A stretch of 64,000 nucleotides of DNA from an uncultured Bacteroidales bacterium (GTDB taxonomy: Bacteria; Bacteroidota; Bacteroidia; Bacteroidales; Bacteroidaceae): contig CACZXN010000001.1 of assembly GCA_902785075.1 (NCBI GenBank), positions 62,001 through 126,000 on the forward strand. The letters are read 5' to 3'. Below are positions 10,407 to 21,578 of the stretch, one piece after another; positions within the stretch are counted from its first letter, which is position 1; the number at the start of each line of letters is the position of its first letter. The position numbers and the translations under genes are program-made. The notes under the pieces were generated by a model. It saw nothing but the letters and a program-made list of their open reading frames with translations. It searched no databases and was not told the origin of the DNA.

Positions 10407-10601
10407 TTATTTGTTAAGTTCTCTCTGACGTAACTCGCCTTTCATACGAGCGATATCACGACGAAGTTTCTTAATTTGTGAATGATTCTCTACAGGAGAA
10501 ATATGGTGGTTGAACTTCATATTGGTGTAGTTCACTACCTCAGCCTCAACTCGTTCATTAAGTTCAGCTGTTGTCAATTCTCTTATTTCTGAAATTTTCA
10601 T
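10407..10601 (-). CDS. rpmC: Ribosomal protein uL29
   Basis: 64 residues, two helices. The start is MKISEIRELTTAELNER and the end LRRDIARMKGELRQRELNK. It sits at the exit tunnel near the trigger factor and SRP docking site. Five bases separate it from rplP. Confidence 0.96.
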   Translation of the reverse strand: MKISEIRELTTAELNERVEAEVVNYTNMKFNHHISPVENHSQIKKLRRDIARMKGELRQRELNK

Positions 10602-10606
10602 ACCTC

Positions 10607-11038
10607 TTAAGCGTTTTTGTCGTAGTCACGTCTTACAATAAACTTAGTTGTTGTTGGAAGCTTCTGTGCACCAAGACGGAGTGCTTCCTTTGCGATTTCA
10701 TAAGAAACTCCTTCTATTTCGAAGAGGATGCGCCCTGGCTTTGCAGGAAATACATACTTGTATGGATCTCCCTTTCCTTTACCCATTCGGACATCCGCAG
10801 GTTTCTTCGTGATTGGCTTATCAGGGAAGATGCGAATCCATACCTGACCTTGACGCTGCATATAACGTGTGATTGCCACACGGGCTGCCTCAATCTGTTG
10901 AGCAGATATCCAACGTGTCTGCAGAGCTTTAATGCCAAAGCTACCAAATGCAAGTTCTGTTCCTCTATGAGAAACTCCTTTCAAACGACCACGTCCTTTT
11001 TGCGGTCTTCTGTATTTTTGTCTTTTAGGCTGTAACAT
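10607..11038 (-). CDS. rplP: Ribosomal protein uL16
   Basis: 143 residues. [16 protein letters not shown] at the start and [20 protein letters not shown] in the middle are the L16 signatures. L16 organises the A-site side of the peptidyl transferase centre. It lies between rpsC and rpmC. Confidence 0.97.
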   Translation of the reverse strand: MLQPKRQKYRRPQKGRGRLKGVSHRGTELAFGSFGIKALQTRWISAQQIEAARVAITRYMQRQGQVWIRIFPDKPITKKPADVRMGKGKGDPYKYVFPAKPGRILFEIEGVSYEIAKEALRLGAQKLPTTTKFIVRRDYDKNA

Positions 11039-11049
11039 GTTTCAAGAAT

Positions 11050-11769
11050 TTAACGGTTAGACTTTCTGTTTCTGAATCTCCTACCGCCGTTATTGCTACG
11101 ACCTGTCTCTTTTGTCTGTGAGAAGTTTGGAGCCAAATCCTTCTTTCCAAACACTTCTCCGCGACAAATCCAAACCTTGATACCAAGAAGGCCTACCTTA
11201 GTAAGAGCCTCTGCAAGGCAATAGTCAATGTCAGCACGTAGTGTATGGAGAGGGGTTCTTCCTTCCTTATACATCTCTGAACGAGACATTTCCGCACCGT
11301 TGAGACGACCAGAAATCTGTACTTTAATACCTTCTGCACCTGAACGCATCGTATTAGCGATGGCTGTTTTAATAGCACGACGATAAGCAATTTTACCTTC
11401 AATCTGACGTGCTATATTGTTCGCAACAATAACAGCATCCAATTCAGGGCGTTTTACCTCAAAGATATTGATCTGAACATCTTTGTCCGTCAATTTCTTA
11501 AGTTCTTCTTTGAGTTTATCTACCTCTTGTCCACCCTTACCTATGATAATGCCTGGACGTGCAGTACAAACTGTAATTGTGACAAGTTTAAGTGTACGTT
11601 CAATGACAATCTTTGAAACACTAGCTTTTGCCAAACGAGCATTCAAATACTTGCGGATTTTACTATCTTCGAGGATATTATCACCGAAATCGTTGCCACC
11701 AAACCAGTTTGAGTCCCAGCCTCTTACAATACCGAGACGGTTGCTTATTGGATTACATTTCTGTCCCAT
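11050..11769 (-). CDS. rpsC: Ribosomal protein uS3
   Basis: 239 residues. The KH domain (about 60-110) has [20 protein letters not shown] and the C-terminal domain has [21 protein letters not shown]3 is part of the mRNA entry channel and its helicase activity. A short Asn/Arg/Gly tail (after about residue 222) is added. It begins 2 bases after the rplV stop. Confidence 0.97.
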   Translation of the reverse strand: MGQKCNPISNRLGIVRGWDSNWFGGNDFGDNILEDSKIRKYLNARLAKASVSKIVIERTLKLVTITVCTARPGIIIGKGGQEVDKLKEELKKLTDKDVQINIFEVKRPELDAVIVANNIARQIEGKIAYRRAIKTAIANTMRSGAEGIKVQISGRLNGAEMSRSEMYKEGRTPLHTLRADIDYCLAEALTKVGLLGIKVWICRGEVFGKKDLAPNFSQTKETGRSNNGGRRFRNRKSNR

Positions 11770-11771
11770 AG

Positions 11772-12176
11772 TTAATTCTCCTCATTTTTTAAAGCGTCCA
11801 CAAATACTGTTACATGATTAGAACGCTTACGAATTCTATATCCTCTTCCCTGAGGAGCAGGTCTCATACGTTTAAGAGTTGCACCTTCATCAACGAAAAT
11901 TCTAGAGATATATAATTCTCCGTTTTCTGCCTTTCTATCGTTCTTCTGCTCCCAGTTAGCAATCGCTGAGCGAACTACTTTCTCGAGATCTTTTGAAGCG
12001 TCCTTAGAGCAGAACTTAAGCGTTGCTAAAGCCTTGCTTACTTCCATACCTCTTACAAGATCTACTACATAGCGCATCTTGCGTGGAGATGTTGGGATGT
12101 TGCGAAGACTAGCAAAGTAGGTAGTCTTTTTAGCCTCTTTTATCTTATCGGCCATTATTTTCTTTCTTGATCCCAT
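11772..12176 (-). CDS. rplV: Ribosomal protein uL22
   Basis: 134 residues from [17 protein letters not shown]. The start fits the extended N-terminus of Bacteroidota L22; the ATG at codon 8 is less likely. The beta-hairpin that lines the exit tunnel contains [20 protein letters not shown]. It lies between rpsS and rpsC. Confidence 0.96.
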   Translation of the reverse strand: MGSRKKIMADKIKEAKKTTYFASLRNIPTSPRKMRYVVDLVRGMEVSKALATLKFCSKDASKDLEKVVRSAIANWEQKNDRKAENGELYISRIFVDEGATLKRMRPAPQGRGYRIRKRSNHVTVFVDALKNEEN

Positions 12177-12204
12177 TTTGATTTACTTAATTTCGTGATT
12201 CTGT

Positions 12205-12474
12205 TTACTTCTTTCTGTTACCAGCATGACCACGGAAAGTACGTGTGAGAGCAAACTCACCAAGTTTGTGACCAACCATGTTCTCTGTAACATAAACAGG
12301 GATGAATTTATTACCGTTATGAACTGCAATTGTATGTCCCACAAAGTCTGGGGAAATCATTGAAGCTCTAGCCCATGATTTAATAACGCTCTTCTTACCG
12401 CTCTCGTTCATTGCGAGTACCTTCTTTTCGAGCTTTACATTAATATATGGACCTTTTTTAAGTGATCGACTCAT
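12205..12474 (-). CDS. rpsS: Ribosomal protein uS19
   Basis: 89 residues. [19 protein letters not shown] and [16 protein letters not shown] are diagnostic. S19 partners S13 in the 30S head. Located between rplB and rplV. Confidence 0.97.
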   Translation of the reverse strand: MSRSLKKGPYINVKLEKKVLAMNESGKKSVIKSWARASMISPDFVGHTIAVHNGNKFIPVYVTENMVGHKLGEFALTRTFRGHAGNRKK

Positions 12475-12493
12475 AATTTACTTCGTTAACTAA

Positions 12494-13318
12494 TTACTTT
12501 TTACGTCTTTCAATAATGTACTTGGTTGATGCCTTCTTAGGAGCACGAGTCTTGAGACCCTTTGAATACAAACCATTACGTGAGCGTGGGTGTCCACCTG
12601 ACTGACGACCTTCACCACCACCCATTGGGTGATCATGTGGGTTCATTACAACACCACGGTTGTGAGGACGACGTCCTAACCAACGTGAACGACCAGCCTT
12701 TCCTGATGACTCAAGTGCATGGTCAGAATTACTTACGCTTCCAATTGTAGCACGACAAACTGAAAGGACTTTTCGTATTTCACCTGAAGGAAGTTTGATT
12801 ACGCAGTAGCGTCCTTCACGTGAAGTCAACTGAGCAAAATTACCAGCAGATCTTACCATCTTGGCACCCTGACCAGGACGCAGTTCGATATTGTGAATGA
12901 CAGTACCGACTGGAATGTTCTGGAGTGGCAGTGAGTTACCAAGATCTGGTGTTGCGTTTTCACCAGACATAATGGTTGAGCCTACTTGCAATCCGTTTGG
13001 AGCAACGATGTAACGTTTTTCACCATCTGCATAGAAAAGAAGTGCAATACGAGCAGAACGATTTGGATCATACTCGATTGTCTTCACTACAGCTGGGATT
13101 CCATCTTTCTCTCTCTTGAAATCGATGATACGAATCAGCTTTTTATGGCCTCCTCCTCTGTAACGTACGGTCATCCTACCATAGTTGTTACGACCGCCCG
13201 TACTCTTCTTTCCGAAAACAAGAGTTTTCTCTGGTACTGATGTAGTAACATCATCAAAAGTACCAATAGCTTTGTGTCTTTGACCTGGAGTAATTGGTCT
13301 GAATTTACGAATACCCAT
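12494..13318 (-). CDS. rplB: Ribosomal protein uL2
   Basis: 274 residues. [19 protein letters not shown] lies in the RNA-binding domain and [20 protein letters not shown] in the C-terminal loop, whose His is linked to peptidyl transfer and subunit joining. One of the most conserved 50S proteins. It starts 5 bases after the rplW stop. Confidence 0.98.
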   Translation of the reverse strand: MGIRKFRPITPGQRHKAIGTFDDVTTSVPEKTLVFGKKSTGGRNNYGRMTVRYRGGGHKKLIRIIDFKREKDGIPAVVKTIEYDPNRSARIALLFYADGEKRYIVAPNGLQVGSTIMSGENATPDLGNSLPLQNIPVGTVIHNIELRPGQGAKMVRSAGNFAQLTSREGRYCVIKLPSGEIRKVLSVCRATIGSVSNSDHALESSGKAGRSRWLGRRPHNRGVVMNPHDHPMGGGEGRQSGGHPRSRNGLYSKGLKTRAPKKASTKYIIERRKK

Positions 13319-13323
13319 GTTTA

Positions 13324-13617
13324 TTAAATGTTACTAAAGAAATCGATAGTTTCACCTTCCTTCAAAGTAACAATAGCTTTCTTGAAAGCATTTGTTTGAC
13401 CTTTGATAACACCTGAGCGAGTATAGCGGCTCTTACGCTTACCTGCATATTTGATGGTGTTTACAGAAACTACATTTACATTATACTTTTCTTCTACTTC
13501 TTTCTGAATCTCGATTTTATTGGCCTTAGGATGCACAATGAAGCCGAACTTATTGTTCTGCTTGTCTGACATAGCTGTCATCTTCTCCGTAACCAATGGT
13601 TTGATAATATATGCCAT
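13324..13617 (-). CDS. rplW: Ribosomal protein uL23
   Basis: 97 residues. The start is [16 protein letters not shown], and [20 protein letters not shown] holds the loop that reaches 23S rRNA. Docking site for trigger factor and SRP. A GGAGG sits 5-9 bases before the ATG. Confidence 0.97.
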   Translation of the reverse strand: MAYIIKPLVTEKMTAMSDKQNNKFGFIVHPKANKIEIQKEVEEKYNVNVVSVNTIKYAGKRKSRYTRSGVIKGQTNAFKKAIVTLKEGETIDFFSNI

Positions 13618-13628
13618 ATTGTACCTCC

Positions 13629-14258
13629 TTACTTATTAAAAGTTTCGTCAACCAATTTAAGTGCATTCTCTGTAACAACCAGCACATTTGCGTTCATCAC
13701 CTGATAAGTGTTAATCGCATTTGCTGAAGCTATTTCGACACGCTGAATATTGCGAGCGGATAAGAATACATTTTTATTATTAGCAGGCAAGACAAGAAGT
13801 AACTTCTTTCCGTCTACGTTCAAACTCTTCTGCAAGTCTACAAATGCCTTTGTTTTTGGAGCCTCGAAGTCGAAGTCTTCTACAACAATTACAGCATTCT
13901 GCTGAGCTTTGTATGACAAAGCACTCTTACGAGCAAGAGCCTTAACTTTCTTATTAAGCTTGAACCAATAATCGCGTGGCTGAGGACCGAATACACGACC
14001 ACCACCTCTCAAAACTGGAGACTTAATGTCACCACGACGAGCGCCACCACCACCTTTCTGACGAATCAGTTTGCGGGTTGAGCCTGCGATTTCACTTCTT
14101 TCTTTTGACTTATGAGTACCTTGACGCTGAGCAGCCAAGTACTGCTTTACTGCAAGATAAATTACATGGTCGTTAGGTTCAATTCCGAAGATAGCATCAT
14201 TCAATTCAACCTTCTTACCAGTCTCTTGACCTTTTATGTTTAAAACTGATACTTCCAT
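13629..14258 (-). CDS. rplD: Ribosomal protein uL4
   Basis: 209 residues. The long internal loop with [18 protein letters not shown] lines the exit tunnel. In E. coli L4 represses the S10 operon; whether that holds here cannot be judged. The ATG overlaps the rplC stop by one base. Confidence 0.97.
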   Translation of the reverse strand: MEVSVLNIKGQETGKKVELNDAIFGIEPNDHVIYLAVKQYLAAQRQGTHKSKERSEIAGSTRKLIRQKGGGGARRGDIKSPVLRGGGRVFGPQPRDYWFKLNKKVKALARKSALSYKAQQNAVIVVEDFDFEAPKTKAFVDLQKSLNVDGKKLLLVLPANNKNVFLSARNIQRVEIASANAINTYQVMNANVLVVTENALKLVDETFNK

Positions 14259-14872
14259 TACTTCATGATTGTTACGATTGAACCTTTACATCCTGGCACA
14301 GAACCCTTCAAAAGAAGAAGATTGTGCTCTGGAATTACCTTAATTACCTGAAGGTTATGTGTCGTTACCTGCACATTTCCCATCTGACCTCCCATCTTGA
14401 GGTTTTTGAATACACGAGATGGAGTGGCACAAGCACCGATTGAACCTGGCTTGCGAAGACGGTCATCTTGACCGTGTGTTGACTGACCAACTCCACCGAA
14501 ACCATGGCGCTTAACAACACCCTGGAATCCTTTACCCTTAGATGTTCCAATAACATCTACATAAGCAGCATCGTTGAAGAGTTCTACTGTTAAAACATCT
14601 CCAAGGTTATGCTCCTCTTCAAATGCGAACTCGGCCAAGTGTCTCTTTGGTGTTGTTCCGGCTTTCTTAAAGTGGCCCATCATTGGCTTTGGAGTGTTCT
14701 TCTCTTTAGCTTCCTCAAAACCAACCTGAACAGCTGCATAGCCGTCTTTCTCCACTGTCTTAACCTGGGTTACAACACAAGGACCTACTTCGATAACAGT
14801 GCATGGAAGATTTTTTCCCTCGGCACTGAATACGGATGTCATTCCGATTTTCTTTCCTAATAATCCTGGCAT
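14258..14872 (-). CDS. rplC: Ribosomal protein uL3
   Basis: 204 residues starting [40 protein letters not shown] and [19 protein letters not shown] form the loop approaching the peptidyl transferase centre. First large-subunit gene of the S10 block, preceded by rpsJ. Confidence 0.97.
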   Translation of the reverse strand: MPGLLGKKIGMTSVFSAEGKNLPCTVIEVGPCVVTQVKTVEKDGYAAVQVGFEEAKEKNTPKPMMGHFKKAGTTPKRHLAEFAFEEEHNLGDVLTVELFNDAAYVDVIGTSKGKGFQGVVKRHGFGGVGQSTHGQDDRLRKPGSIGACATPSRVFKNLKMGGQMGNVQVTTHNLQVIKVIPEHNLLLLKGSVPGCKGSIVTIMK

Positions 14873-14902
14873 TTCTTAATTTGTTTAATTGTTCTCTGAA
14901 TT

Positions 14903-15208
14903 CTAGACTTTAATCTCAACTTCAACACCACTTGGCAATTCAAGTTTCATCAACGAATCCACTGTCTTAGGAGTTGCATTGTAAATGTCAATCAGTCGCT
15001 TGTAAGTGTTCAGTTCGAACTGCTCACGTGATTTCTTGTTTACGAATGTACTTCTGTTAACTGTAAAAATACGTTTGTGTGTTGGCAATGGAATTGGGCC
15101 ACTTACTGTAGCATCCGTTGCTTTCACGGTCTTCACGATTTTCTCTGCAGACTTGTCAACCAAGTTGTGATCGTAAGATTTGAGTTTAATTCTAATTTTC
15201 TGACTCAT
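14903..15208 (-). CDS. rpsJ: Ribosomal protein uS10
   Basis: 101 residues, starting [40 protein letters not shown] is the extended loop. S10 is also the NusB/NusE partner in antitermination. It follows fusA after an 86-base gap (15209-15294), in which I see no terminator. Confidence 0.97.
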   Translation of the reverse strand: MSQKIRIKLKSYDHNLVDKSAEKIVKTVKATDATVSGPIPLPTHKRIFTVNRSTFVNKKSREQFELNTYKRLIDIYNATPKTVDSLMKLELPSGVEVEIKV

Positions 15209-15294
15209 GATTTGTTTCTTTTTAATTATGAATGAATTAGGCGGGTATGCAGATTAAGAGTCGTTTGCTAACCTGCACCTTGCCCATGTTTTCG

Positions 15295-17412
15295 TTACAC
15301 GAGGTCGGCTCTTCCACCGCACTCCTGCAGTACTGCCTTAGCAACTGTACTTGATACTGGAGCATGATGGTCGTATGTCATTGTTGACGTTGCGCGACCT
15401 GATGTGATGGTTCGAAGGGCGGTTACGTAACCAAACATTTCTGAAAGTGGAACCATTGCTTTAACGATTCTTGCTCCAGAACGGCTTGTATCCATTCCTT
15501 CTACTTGACCACGGCGCTTATTGAGGTCTCCGATTACATCACCCATGTTTTCTTCTGGAGTAACTACTTCCAATTTCATGATAGGCTCCATCAGAACAGG
15601 CTTAGCCTGTGTACATGCATTCTTGTAAGCCTGAAGGGCACATATTTCGAATGACAACTGGTCTGAATCCACTGGGTGGAACGAACCATCAATCAATCTC
15701 ACTTTCATCGAATCCATTGGGAAACCTCCCAAGACACCATTAGTCATTGCGTTAGTGAATCCTTTCTGTACCGCAGGGATGAACTCCTTAGGAATATTAC
15801 CTCCTTTCACTTCATCCACGAACTGAAGACCCCCTTCCTTAAAGTCGTCATCAACTGGACCAACTTCCACGATGATATCGGCAAACTTACCACGTCCACC
15901 TGATTGTTTCTTGTAAACCTCACGTAAGTTCACGGCTTTTGTGATAGCCTCTTTGTAGTTTACTTGTGGTTTACCTTGGTTACATTCAACCTTAAATTCA
16001 CGTTTTAGACGGTCGATGATGATGTCAAGATGGAGCTCACCCATACCAGAGATGACGGTCTGACCACTTTGTTCATCTGTACGAACAGTGAATGTTGGGT
16101 CTTCCTCTGCAAGTTTAGCCAAACCGACAGAAAGTTTGTCAAGATCTTTCTGTGTTTTTGGTTCTACTGCGATACCGATAACTGGTTCTGGGAAATCCAT
16201 CGACTCAAGTACGATTGGTGCATTCTCATCGCATAAGGTATCACCTGTATGAATGTCTTTCAAACCTACAACTGCGCCAATATCTCCAGCACAAATCTCC
16301 TCTACTGGGTTCTGATGATTTGAGTGCATCTGGAAGAGGCGTGATACACGCTCTTTCTTTCCCGAACGGCTGTTGTAGACATATGAACCTGCAACCACCT
16401 TACCTGAATAAACACGGATGAAAGTCAAACGACCCACATAAGGATCTGTAGCTATCTTGAAAGCAAGAGCAGCTGTCTTATCATCCTCGTCCGGTCTACG
16501 GTCCTCTTCCTCCTTAGTAGATGGGTTGGTACCGACTACATTAGGTGTATCGAGTGGTGATGGCAAAAATGCACAAACGTAATCCAGCAGGGTTTGAACG
16601 CCTTTGTTCTTGAATGACGAACCACAGAGCATTGGAGTCAACTCCATACTAACTGTAGCTTTACGAATCGCAGCGATGATTTCATCCTCTGTGATCGTAG
16701 AAGGATCGTCAAAGTACTTCTCCATCAGCGCCTCATCAGCTTCCGAAGCTTTCTCAAGCAGCTTATCTCTCCACTCTTCTGCCTCGGCCTGAAGGTCTGT
16801 GGGAATTTCCTCTACAGAGTAGTCAGCCCCCATTGTCTCATCATGCCAGTAAATCGCCTTCATCTTGATGAGGTCTACTACACCCTTGAAGTTTTCCTCT
16901 GCACCGATAGGGATAACGATCGGACATGGATTAGCGCCCAGCACCTCTTTCATTTGGCGAACCACTTCGAAGAAGTCTGCTCCGCTACGGTCCATCTTGT
17001 TCACGTATCCCATACGTGGCACATTATATTTATCTGCTTGACGCCACACTGTCTCCGACTGCGGTTCAACTCCACCTACAGCACAATAAGCAGCTACAGC
17101 ACCATCAAGAACACGAAGTGAACGTTCCACCTCTGCAGTGAAGTCCACGTGTCCCGGAGTATCAATCAAGTTAATCTTGTACTTGTTGTCGTTCCAGTTC
17201 CAATATGTTGTTGTAGCAGCTGATGTAATAGTGATACCACGCTCCTGCTCCTGTTCCATCCAGTCCATTGTTGCAGCACCATCATGAACTTCACCAATCT
17301 TGTGAGTCAATCCAGTGTAGAAAAGGATGCGCTCAGAAGTAGTCGTTTTACCCGCATCAATGTGGGCCATGATACCAATATTGCGCGTCAAATGCAAATC
17401 ACGTTTAGCCAT
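15295..17412 (-). CDS. fusA: Elongation factor G
   Basis: 705 residues. GTPase domain with the P-loop AHIDAGKTT near residue 17, DTPGHVDF and NKMD, followed by domains II-V; the C-terminal part contains [23 protein letters not shown] drives translocation and, with RRF, recycling. Ribosome recycling and elongation paralogues exist in Bacteroidota, but the location between rpsG and rpsJ and the strict motifs favour the main EF-G. Confidence 0.97.
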   Translation of the reverse strand: MAKRDLHLTRNIGIMAHIDAGKTTTSERILFYTGLTHKIGEVHDGAATMDWMEQEQERGITITSAATTTYWNWNDNKYKINLIDTPGHVDFTAEVERSLRVLDGAVAAYCAVGGVEPQSETVWRQADKYNVPRMGYVNKMDRSGADFFEVVRQMKEVLGANPCPIVIPIGAEENFKGVVDLIKMKAIYWHDETMGADYSVEEIPTDLQAEAEEWRDKLLEKASEADEALMEKYFDDPSTITEDEIIAAIRKATVSMELTPMLCGSSFKNKGVQTLLDYVCAFLPSPLDTPNVVGTNPSTKEEEDRRPDEDDKTAALAFKIATDPYVGRLTFIRVYSGKVVAGSYVYNSRSGKKERVSRLFQMHSNHQNPVEEICAGDIGAVVGLKDIHTGDTLCDENAPIVLESMDFPEPVIGIAVEPKTQKDLDKLSVGLAKLAEEDPTFTVRTDEQSGQTVISGMGELHLDIIIDRLKREFKVECNQGKPQVNYKEAITKAVNLREVYKKQSGGRGKFADIIVEVGPVDDDFKEGGLQFVDEVKGGNIPKEFIPAVQKGFTNAMTNGVLGGFPMDSMKVRLIDGSFHPVDSDQLSFEICALQAYKNACTQAKPVLMEPIMKLEVVTPEENMGDVIGDLNKRRGQVEGMDTSRSGARIVKAMVPLSEMFGYVTALRTITSGRATSTMTYDHHAPVSSTVAKAVLQECGGRADLV

Positions 17413-17465
17413 ATTCTTTCTTTACTTTACCTAAAAATAATAACCTAATTACCTTATTAATACTA

Positions 17466-17942
17466 TTAGAACCTGAAGTGTGCAAATGCACGGTTTGCTT
17501 CAGCCATACGGTGCATATCTTCCTTACGCTTGAACGCACCACCCTGCTCGTTATAAGCATCCATAATCTCTGAAGACAGCTTCTCAGCCATGTTTTTGCC
17601 AGAGCGCTTACGAGCGAACGAAATCATATTCTTCATAGAAATGGCTTCCTTACGGTCAGGACGAATCTCTGTTGGCACCTGGAATGTAGCACCACCGATT
17701 CGGCGAGACTTCACCTCCACTTGAGGAGTGATATTATCAAGAGCCTTCTTCCATATTTCGAGAGAAGGTTTGTCTGCATCTTTCATCTTGTTCTCAACGA
17801 TTGAAAGTGCGTTGTAGAAGATAGAGTATGCGATACTCTTCTTTCCATCATACATAAGGTGATTCACGAACTTCGTCACCTTTACATCACCATAAACTGG
17901 ATCTGGCAAGATCACACGTTTCTTTGGTTTAGCTTTTCTCAT
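17466..17942 (-). CDS. rpsG: Ribosomal protein uS7
   Basis: 158 residues from [19 protein letters not shown]. The frame is open 12 codons further, but that part is not conserved in S7, and MRKAKP is the usual start. S7 nucleates the 30S head. [20 protein letters not shown] is diagnostic. It is followed by fusA. Confidence 0.96.
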   Translation of the reverse strand: MRKAKPKKRVILPDPVYGDVKVTKFVNHLMYDGKKSIAYSIFYNALSIVENKMKDADKPSLEIWKKALDNITPQVEVKSRRIGGATFQVPTEIRPDRKEAISMKNMISFARKRSGKNMAEKLSSEIMDAYNEQGGAFKRKEDMHRMAEANRAFAHFRF

Positions 17943-18061
17943 TGTCTTGTTTGTTTGAATTTTAGTCTGAGGTTGCAAATTGTGTTACTTCAATGCTCTC
18001 ACCCGAACATTTACTCAACCCTCCTTAGCGTCCCTTCAAACTCAACAGTTAATACTTTGAT

Positions 18062-18442
18062 TTACTTCTTAGCCTTAGGGCGCTTAGCTCCATACTTTGA
18101 ACGGCGCTGAGTACGGCTTTCTACACCAGCAGTGTCAAGTGCACCACGAATAATGTGGTAACGTACACCTGGAAGGTCCTTAACACGGCCACCACGTACT
18201 AGCACGATTGAGTGCTCTTGCAGGTTGTGACCCTCTCCTGGAATGTAGGAGTTTACTTCTTTCTTGTTTGTCAGGCGAACACGCGCTACTTTACGCATCG
18301 CCGAATTAGGTTTCTTTGGTGTTGTTGTATACACACGAACACATACACCACGACGCTGAGGACATGAGTCCAAAGCTGGCGACTTGCTCTTGTCTACCAA
18401 CACCTTTCTACCTTTTCTTACTAGTTGTTGAATAGTAGGCAT
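18062..18442 (-). CDS. rpsL: Ribosomal protein uS12
   Basis: 126 residues; decoding-centre protein. [20 protein letters not shown] and [18 protein letters not shown] are intact, with the wild-type lysines at the two positions where substitutions give streptomycin resistance in other bacteria. First gene of the translation operon. A 119-base gap separates it from rpsG. Confidence 0.98.
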   Translation of the reverse strand: MPTIQQLVRKGRKVLVDKSKSPALDSCPQRRGVCVRVYTTTPKKPNSAMRKVARVRLTNKKEVNSYIPGEGHNLQEHSIVLVRGGRVKDLPGVRYHIIRGALDTAGVESRTQRRSKYGAKRPKAKK

Positions 18443-18585
18443 TTTGTTTTTGTTTTTTATGATTTATATTTTATATAATTATACATTTCCTTCTGCCTCT
18501 CAGACACCCAATGTCACCCTTACGGGCGTACCTTTCCTCACCCCCAAAAGGGCATAATTTGGGCATAAAAGTCCAAAAAGCGGTG

Positions 18586-18593
18586 CAAAGTTA
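18586..18593 (-). promoter_or_regulatory. Probable promoter -7 box for the rpsL operon
   Basis: Minus-strand TAACTTTG matches the Bacteroidota TAnnTTTG box. The usual TTTG about 20 bases upstream is not exact. The implied 5' leader of about 130 bases before rpsL contains a small GC-rich inverted repeat (around 18505-18530). The box lies in the 251-base gap between rpsL and the DUF3467 gene, so rpsL probably has its own start site. Confidence 0.55.
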
Positions 18594-18693
18594 GTAAAAA
18601 AGTATGAAATAGACGCTTTTCTTTCAATTTTTTTACACGAAAAGGCCTATTTTTTGCAAAAAGTAGCAATTTTTAAGTTTATTTAACCCAAAA

Positions 18694-19005
18694 TCAAGCT
18701 TCTCCTGTGCCAAATGGTGCAATTGTCCGTCCTTTAGGATCCGGCTGATGCAGATCGATTGTTCCGAATTGACGCTCATACCCATTTACTCGCTCTTGAA
18801 GTGCATAAAGCAATCGCTTTGCATGTTCTGGTGTCATGATGACTCTTGAGCGGACTTCTGCTTTTGGTAGACCTGGCAACATTGCAATGAAATCCAATAC
18901 AAACTCTGATGGTGTGTTTGCAACTATTGCCAAATTAGAATAGACTCCCGAAGCCACTTCAGGCTTCAGTTCTATCTGCAACTGTTTTTGATTATCGTTC
19001 TCCAT
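18694..19005 (-). CDS. DUF3467 domain protein
   Basis: 103 residues, complete single-domain DUF3467 protein, cytosolic, with the conserved YSNLAIVANTPSEFVLDF and VRSRVIMTPEHAKRLL segments. Function is unknown. From general knowledge, this gene usually follows rpoC and precedes rpsL in Bacteroidota; here rpoBC are not upstream and the next gene on that side is a dsbD homologue. Its association with the transcription/translation genes suggests a household role, which is inference. Confidence 0.85.
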   Translation of the reverse strand: MENDNQKQLQIELKPEVASGVYSNLAIVANTPSEFVLDFIAMLPGLPKAEVRSRVIMTPEHAKRLLYALQERVNGYERQFGTIDLHQPDPKGRTIAPFGTGEA

Positions 19006-19120
19006 TATATGATATTTTTTATTAAATGCTGATATGTTGGAACTACAATTAACGATTGATAGCTTACTTAAAACCTCAACCCCTTAACCAAAATGTTCGT
19101 ACACCTAAGGATAATTACTG

Positions 19121-19223
19121 TTCCCTCTAGAGGGAATCTATGTTTCAAACTATGAAACGTACATTTCAAACTATGAAACATAAATTACCCTTAAGGGAAA
19201 ATTGATTTACCCCTAGGGGCTGC
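19121..19223. repeat. Cluster of short perfect palindromes
   Basis: Within the 325-base gap between the DUF3467 gene and dsbD lie, in order, TTCCCTCTAGAGGGAA (19121-19136), GTTTCA-5-TGAAAC (19142-19158) and a near copy, CCCTTAAGGG (19188-19197) and CCCCTAGGGG (19210-19219) followed by CTGCA. The last two, with the spacer between them, recur at 45284-45320. They could be transcript ends or protein sites. No ORF is seen in this gap. Confidence 0.7.
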
Positions 19224-19330
19224 ATCTTTTATAGTCAAGGTATTTATGCCAACTCATACATCATTGCCTTTAGTTATTATTCAATCCAAATCTTGCACGC
19301 ATACATTATATATAATAATAAGGTGTGACG

Positions 19331-21472
19331 TCAATCAGTTTGCCCAGCCTTAACGTGCAATTCTTTCTCGTTTCCATTCACCTCCACTTTGGCATCTATA
19401 GAAACGCCCAGTTCTACTAAGGGAGTCTTGTTTGTGTTTCTATACTGCTTCAAACCGTTCTTCAAGAATTCTAGATAATGCTCCACATTATCGTCAAAAG
19501 CATAGCTCTGTGAAAGCGGATTTCCTTGATGGTCAAGCAACACATAGAACGGCTGTGCATTTGCTCCGAACTTACTGCTTTGTAGATAGCTCCACTTATC
19601 GCCTATTGTCCGTAATTTCTGTTCTTGTCCATTAACGTTTACCACGATTGGTGCTGGAAGAGGTGTTTTATCGTCCACAAACAGCTGAATCAGAACGTAA
19701 TCATTTGTCATGATGCTCGCAACTTGTGGATCTGTCCATACAGCCGCTTCCATCTTTCGGCAATTCACACAGCCGAATCCAGTGAAATCAATTAACACTG
19801 GTTTGTCGTTAGCTCGAGCCATCTGCATACCCAAATCGTAATCATTGGAGCGTGCCTTCACCTCTTGCGATTGCAGATTGAAATCTTGAGTCGACATCGG
19901 TGGAGCAAAAGCGCTAACAGCTTTCAACGGGGCGCCCCATAGCCCTGGAATCATATAAATGGCGAATGCTAACGAAATCAACCCAAGGAAGAATCGCGTC
20001 ACACTGATATTACGCTCCTCAGCATCATCATGTGGAAACTTAATGAGCCCAAACTGATACATAGCCAAACAGATAGCCAAACCAATCCACAATGCAAGGA
20101 AGGTTTCACGATCCAATATGTGCCACCCATAAGCCAAATCTGCTACAGAGAGGAATTTCAGCGCAAAAGCCAACTCAATAAAACCAAGTACCACTTTAAC
20201 TGTATTCATCCACCCACCACTTTTTGGCATAGACTTCAGCCAACTTGGGAAAATAGCGAATATCGTGAAAGGTAATGCAAGTGCAATAGCAAATCCCAAC
20301 ATTCCTATAGCAGGAGACAAAATATCACCCGTAGTGGATACCTCTACAAGCAAGAATCCAATAATTGGGCCTGTACATGAGAAACTGACAAGAGTCAGAG
20401 TAAACGCCATCAGGAAGATGCCCAGCAGACCTCCAGTTTTTTCAGCCTTATTGTCAACTGCATTACTCCATGAAGAAGGGAGTTGCAGTTCAAAAGCGCC
20501 GAAGAATGATGCCGCAAACACTACCAACATCAGGAAGAAGAAGATATTGAAGATTGCATTTGTGGACAAAGCATTCAACGCACTCGCACCAAACAACGCT
20601 GTAACAATCAAACCCAAGGCCAGATAAATCACCACTATAGATACACCATAAATGATGGCATCACGTATTCCTTTCTTCTTGTCACCGGAACGTTTCAAAA
20701 AGAAACTTACAGTCATTGGAATAATCGGCCATACACATGGAGTCACCAATGCGACCAATCCTCCCAATAATCCAAGAAGAAATATCTGCCAAAGAGAATT
20801 ATTTGTTGTCGTATTCTCCTCGAATGCCTTGAGTTTATCTACGACAGGAGCCCAAAGGTCAGCATCGTCAGACAATTCTTCTAAAGAAGCTGTTGCCGTG
20901 GAATCCGTTTGTGTTGAAGCTTCAACATTTTCTGTATCCTCAACCGAGGATGGTTGATTCGTTTCTGGATTATTATCTGCTGTTTCAGTTATTTCAGGAG
21001 CTACCTGCTTTTCTTCTTTCTTTACTTCACCATCGTAGCTAAAATCCACCTTCGTCGGAGGAGTGCAGCTCTGATCATTACAAGCCCCATACTCTAAAAA
21101 GCCCTCCACATGGTATTTTCCTCCCTCGAGTGTTAATTTTTGGGAGAACGATGCTGTATGTTCGAAATAATAGACATCGGCTTCGAACATTTCTTCAAAC
21201 TTCTTAATTGGGGAATTCTTTGGTGTCAATGCCCCTTTAAGCTTTGCTCCGCTGATTTTCTCCACCGTAAGACTAGTTGGTGTAGGTCCGAACTCCACCA
21301 CTTCGGTGGAATACATGTGCCAACCAGCTTCTATCGTAGCATTAAAGATTAGCTCTGCTTCTGTGGCAGAGATTTCTTTTATTTGACTTTGTACTTTTAC
21401 GGGATTTGCCATCTGTGCATAAGCAACAGATATCGTTAGCAAAAAAACAATCAAAAACAATAGTTTTTTCAT
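19331..21472 (-). CDS. DsbD-type thiol:disulfide interchange protein
   Basis: 713 residues from MKKLLFLIVFLLTISVAYAQ, a clear signal peptide; the longer frame (17 codons) is rejected because the promoter box lies there. Domain order: periplasmic DsbD-alpha-like immunoglobulin domain (about 20-150) with the Cys pair in CNDQSCTPP; an acidic Thr/Ser linker (about 155-205); a membrane core of about eight helices starting LVALVTPCVWPIIPMTVSFF; and a C-terminal thioredoxin domain with CVNC in DFTGFGCVNCRKME. It passes electrons from cytosolic thioredoxin to periplasmic proteins. It stands alone and is read from its own promoter. Confidence 0.93.
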   Translation of the reverse strand: MKKLLFLIVFLLTISVAYAQMANPVKVQSQIKEISATEAELIFNATIEAGWHMYSTEVVEFGPTPTSLTVEKISGAKLKGALTPKNSPIKKFEEMFEADVYYFEHTASFSQKLTLEGGKYHVEGFLEYGACNDQSCTPPTKVDFSYDGEVKKEEKQVAPEITETADNNPETNQPSSVEDTENVEASTQTDSTATASLEELSDDADLWAPVVDKLKAFEENTTTNNSLWQIFLLGLLGGLVALVTPCVWPIIPMTVSFFLKRSGDKKKGIRDAIIYGVSIVVIYLALGLIVTALFGASALNALSTNAIFNIFFFLMLVVFAASFFGAFELQLPSSWSNAVDNKAEKTGGLLGIFLMAFTLTLVSFSCTGPIIGFLLVEVSTTGDILSPAIGMLGFAIALALPFTIFAIFPSWLKSMPKSGGWMNTVKVVLGFIELAFALKFLSVADLAYGWHILDRETFLALWIGLAICLAMYQFGLIKFPHDDAEERNISVTRFFLGLISLAFAIYMIPGLWGAPLKAVSAFAPPMSTQDFNLQSQEVKARSNDYDLGMQMARANDKPVLIDFTGFGCVNCRKMEAAVWTDPQVASIMTNDYVLIQLFVDDKTPLPAPIVVNVNGQEQKLRTIGDKWSYLQSSKFGANAQPFYVLLDHQGNPLSQSYAFDDNVEHYLEFLKNGLKQYRNTNKTPLVELGVSIDAKVEVNGNEKELHVKAGQTD

Positions 21473-21493
21473 AATCGGATTTCTTTTCAACTG

Positions 21494-21524
21494 CAAAGGT
21501 AACAAATTATTCCGAATCCACAAA
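21494..21524 (-). promoter_or_regulatory. Promoter of the dsbD homologue
   Basis: Minus-strand TTTG (21521-21524), 19 bases, then TACCTTTG (21494-21501). This matches the Bacteroidota housekeeping consensus TTTG-N19-21-TAnnTTTG and lies 22 bases before the ATG. Confidence 0.8.
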
Positions 21525-21578
21525 ATAAAACTTCAAAAAACGAGAATTTCACCCTTCAGCATTCGCATTCTAAATGTT

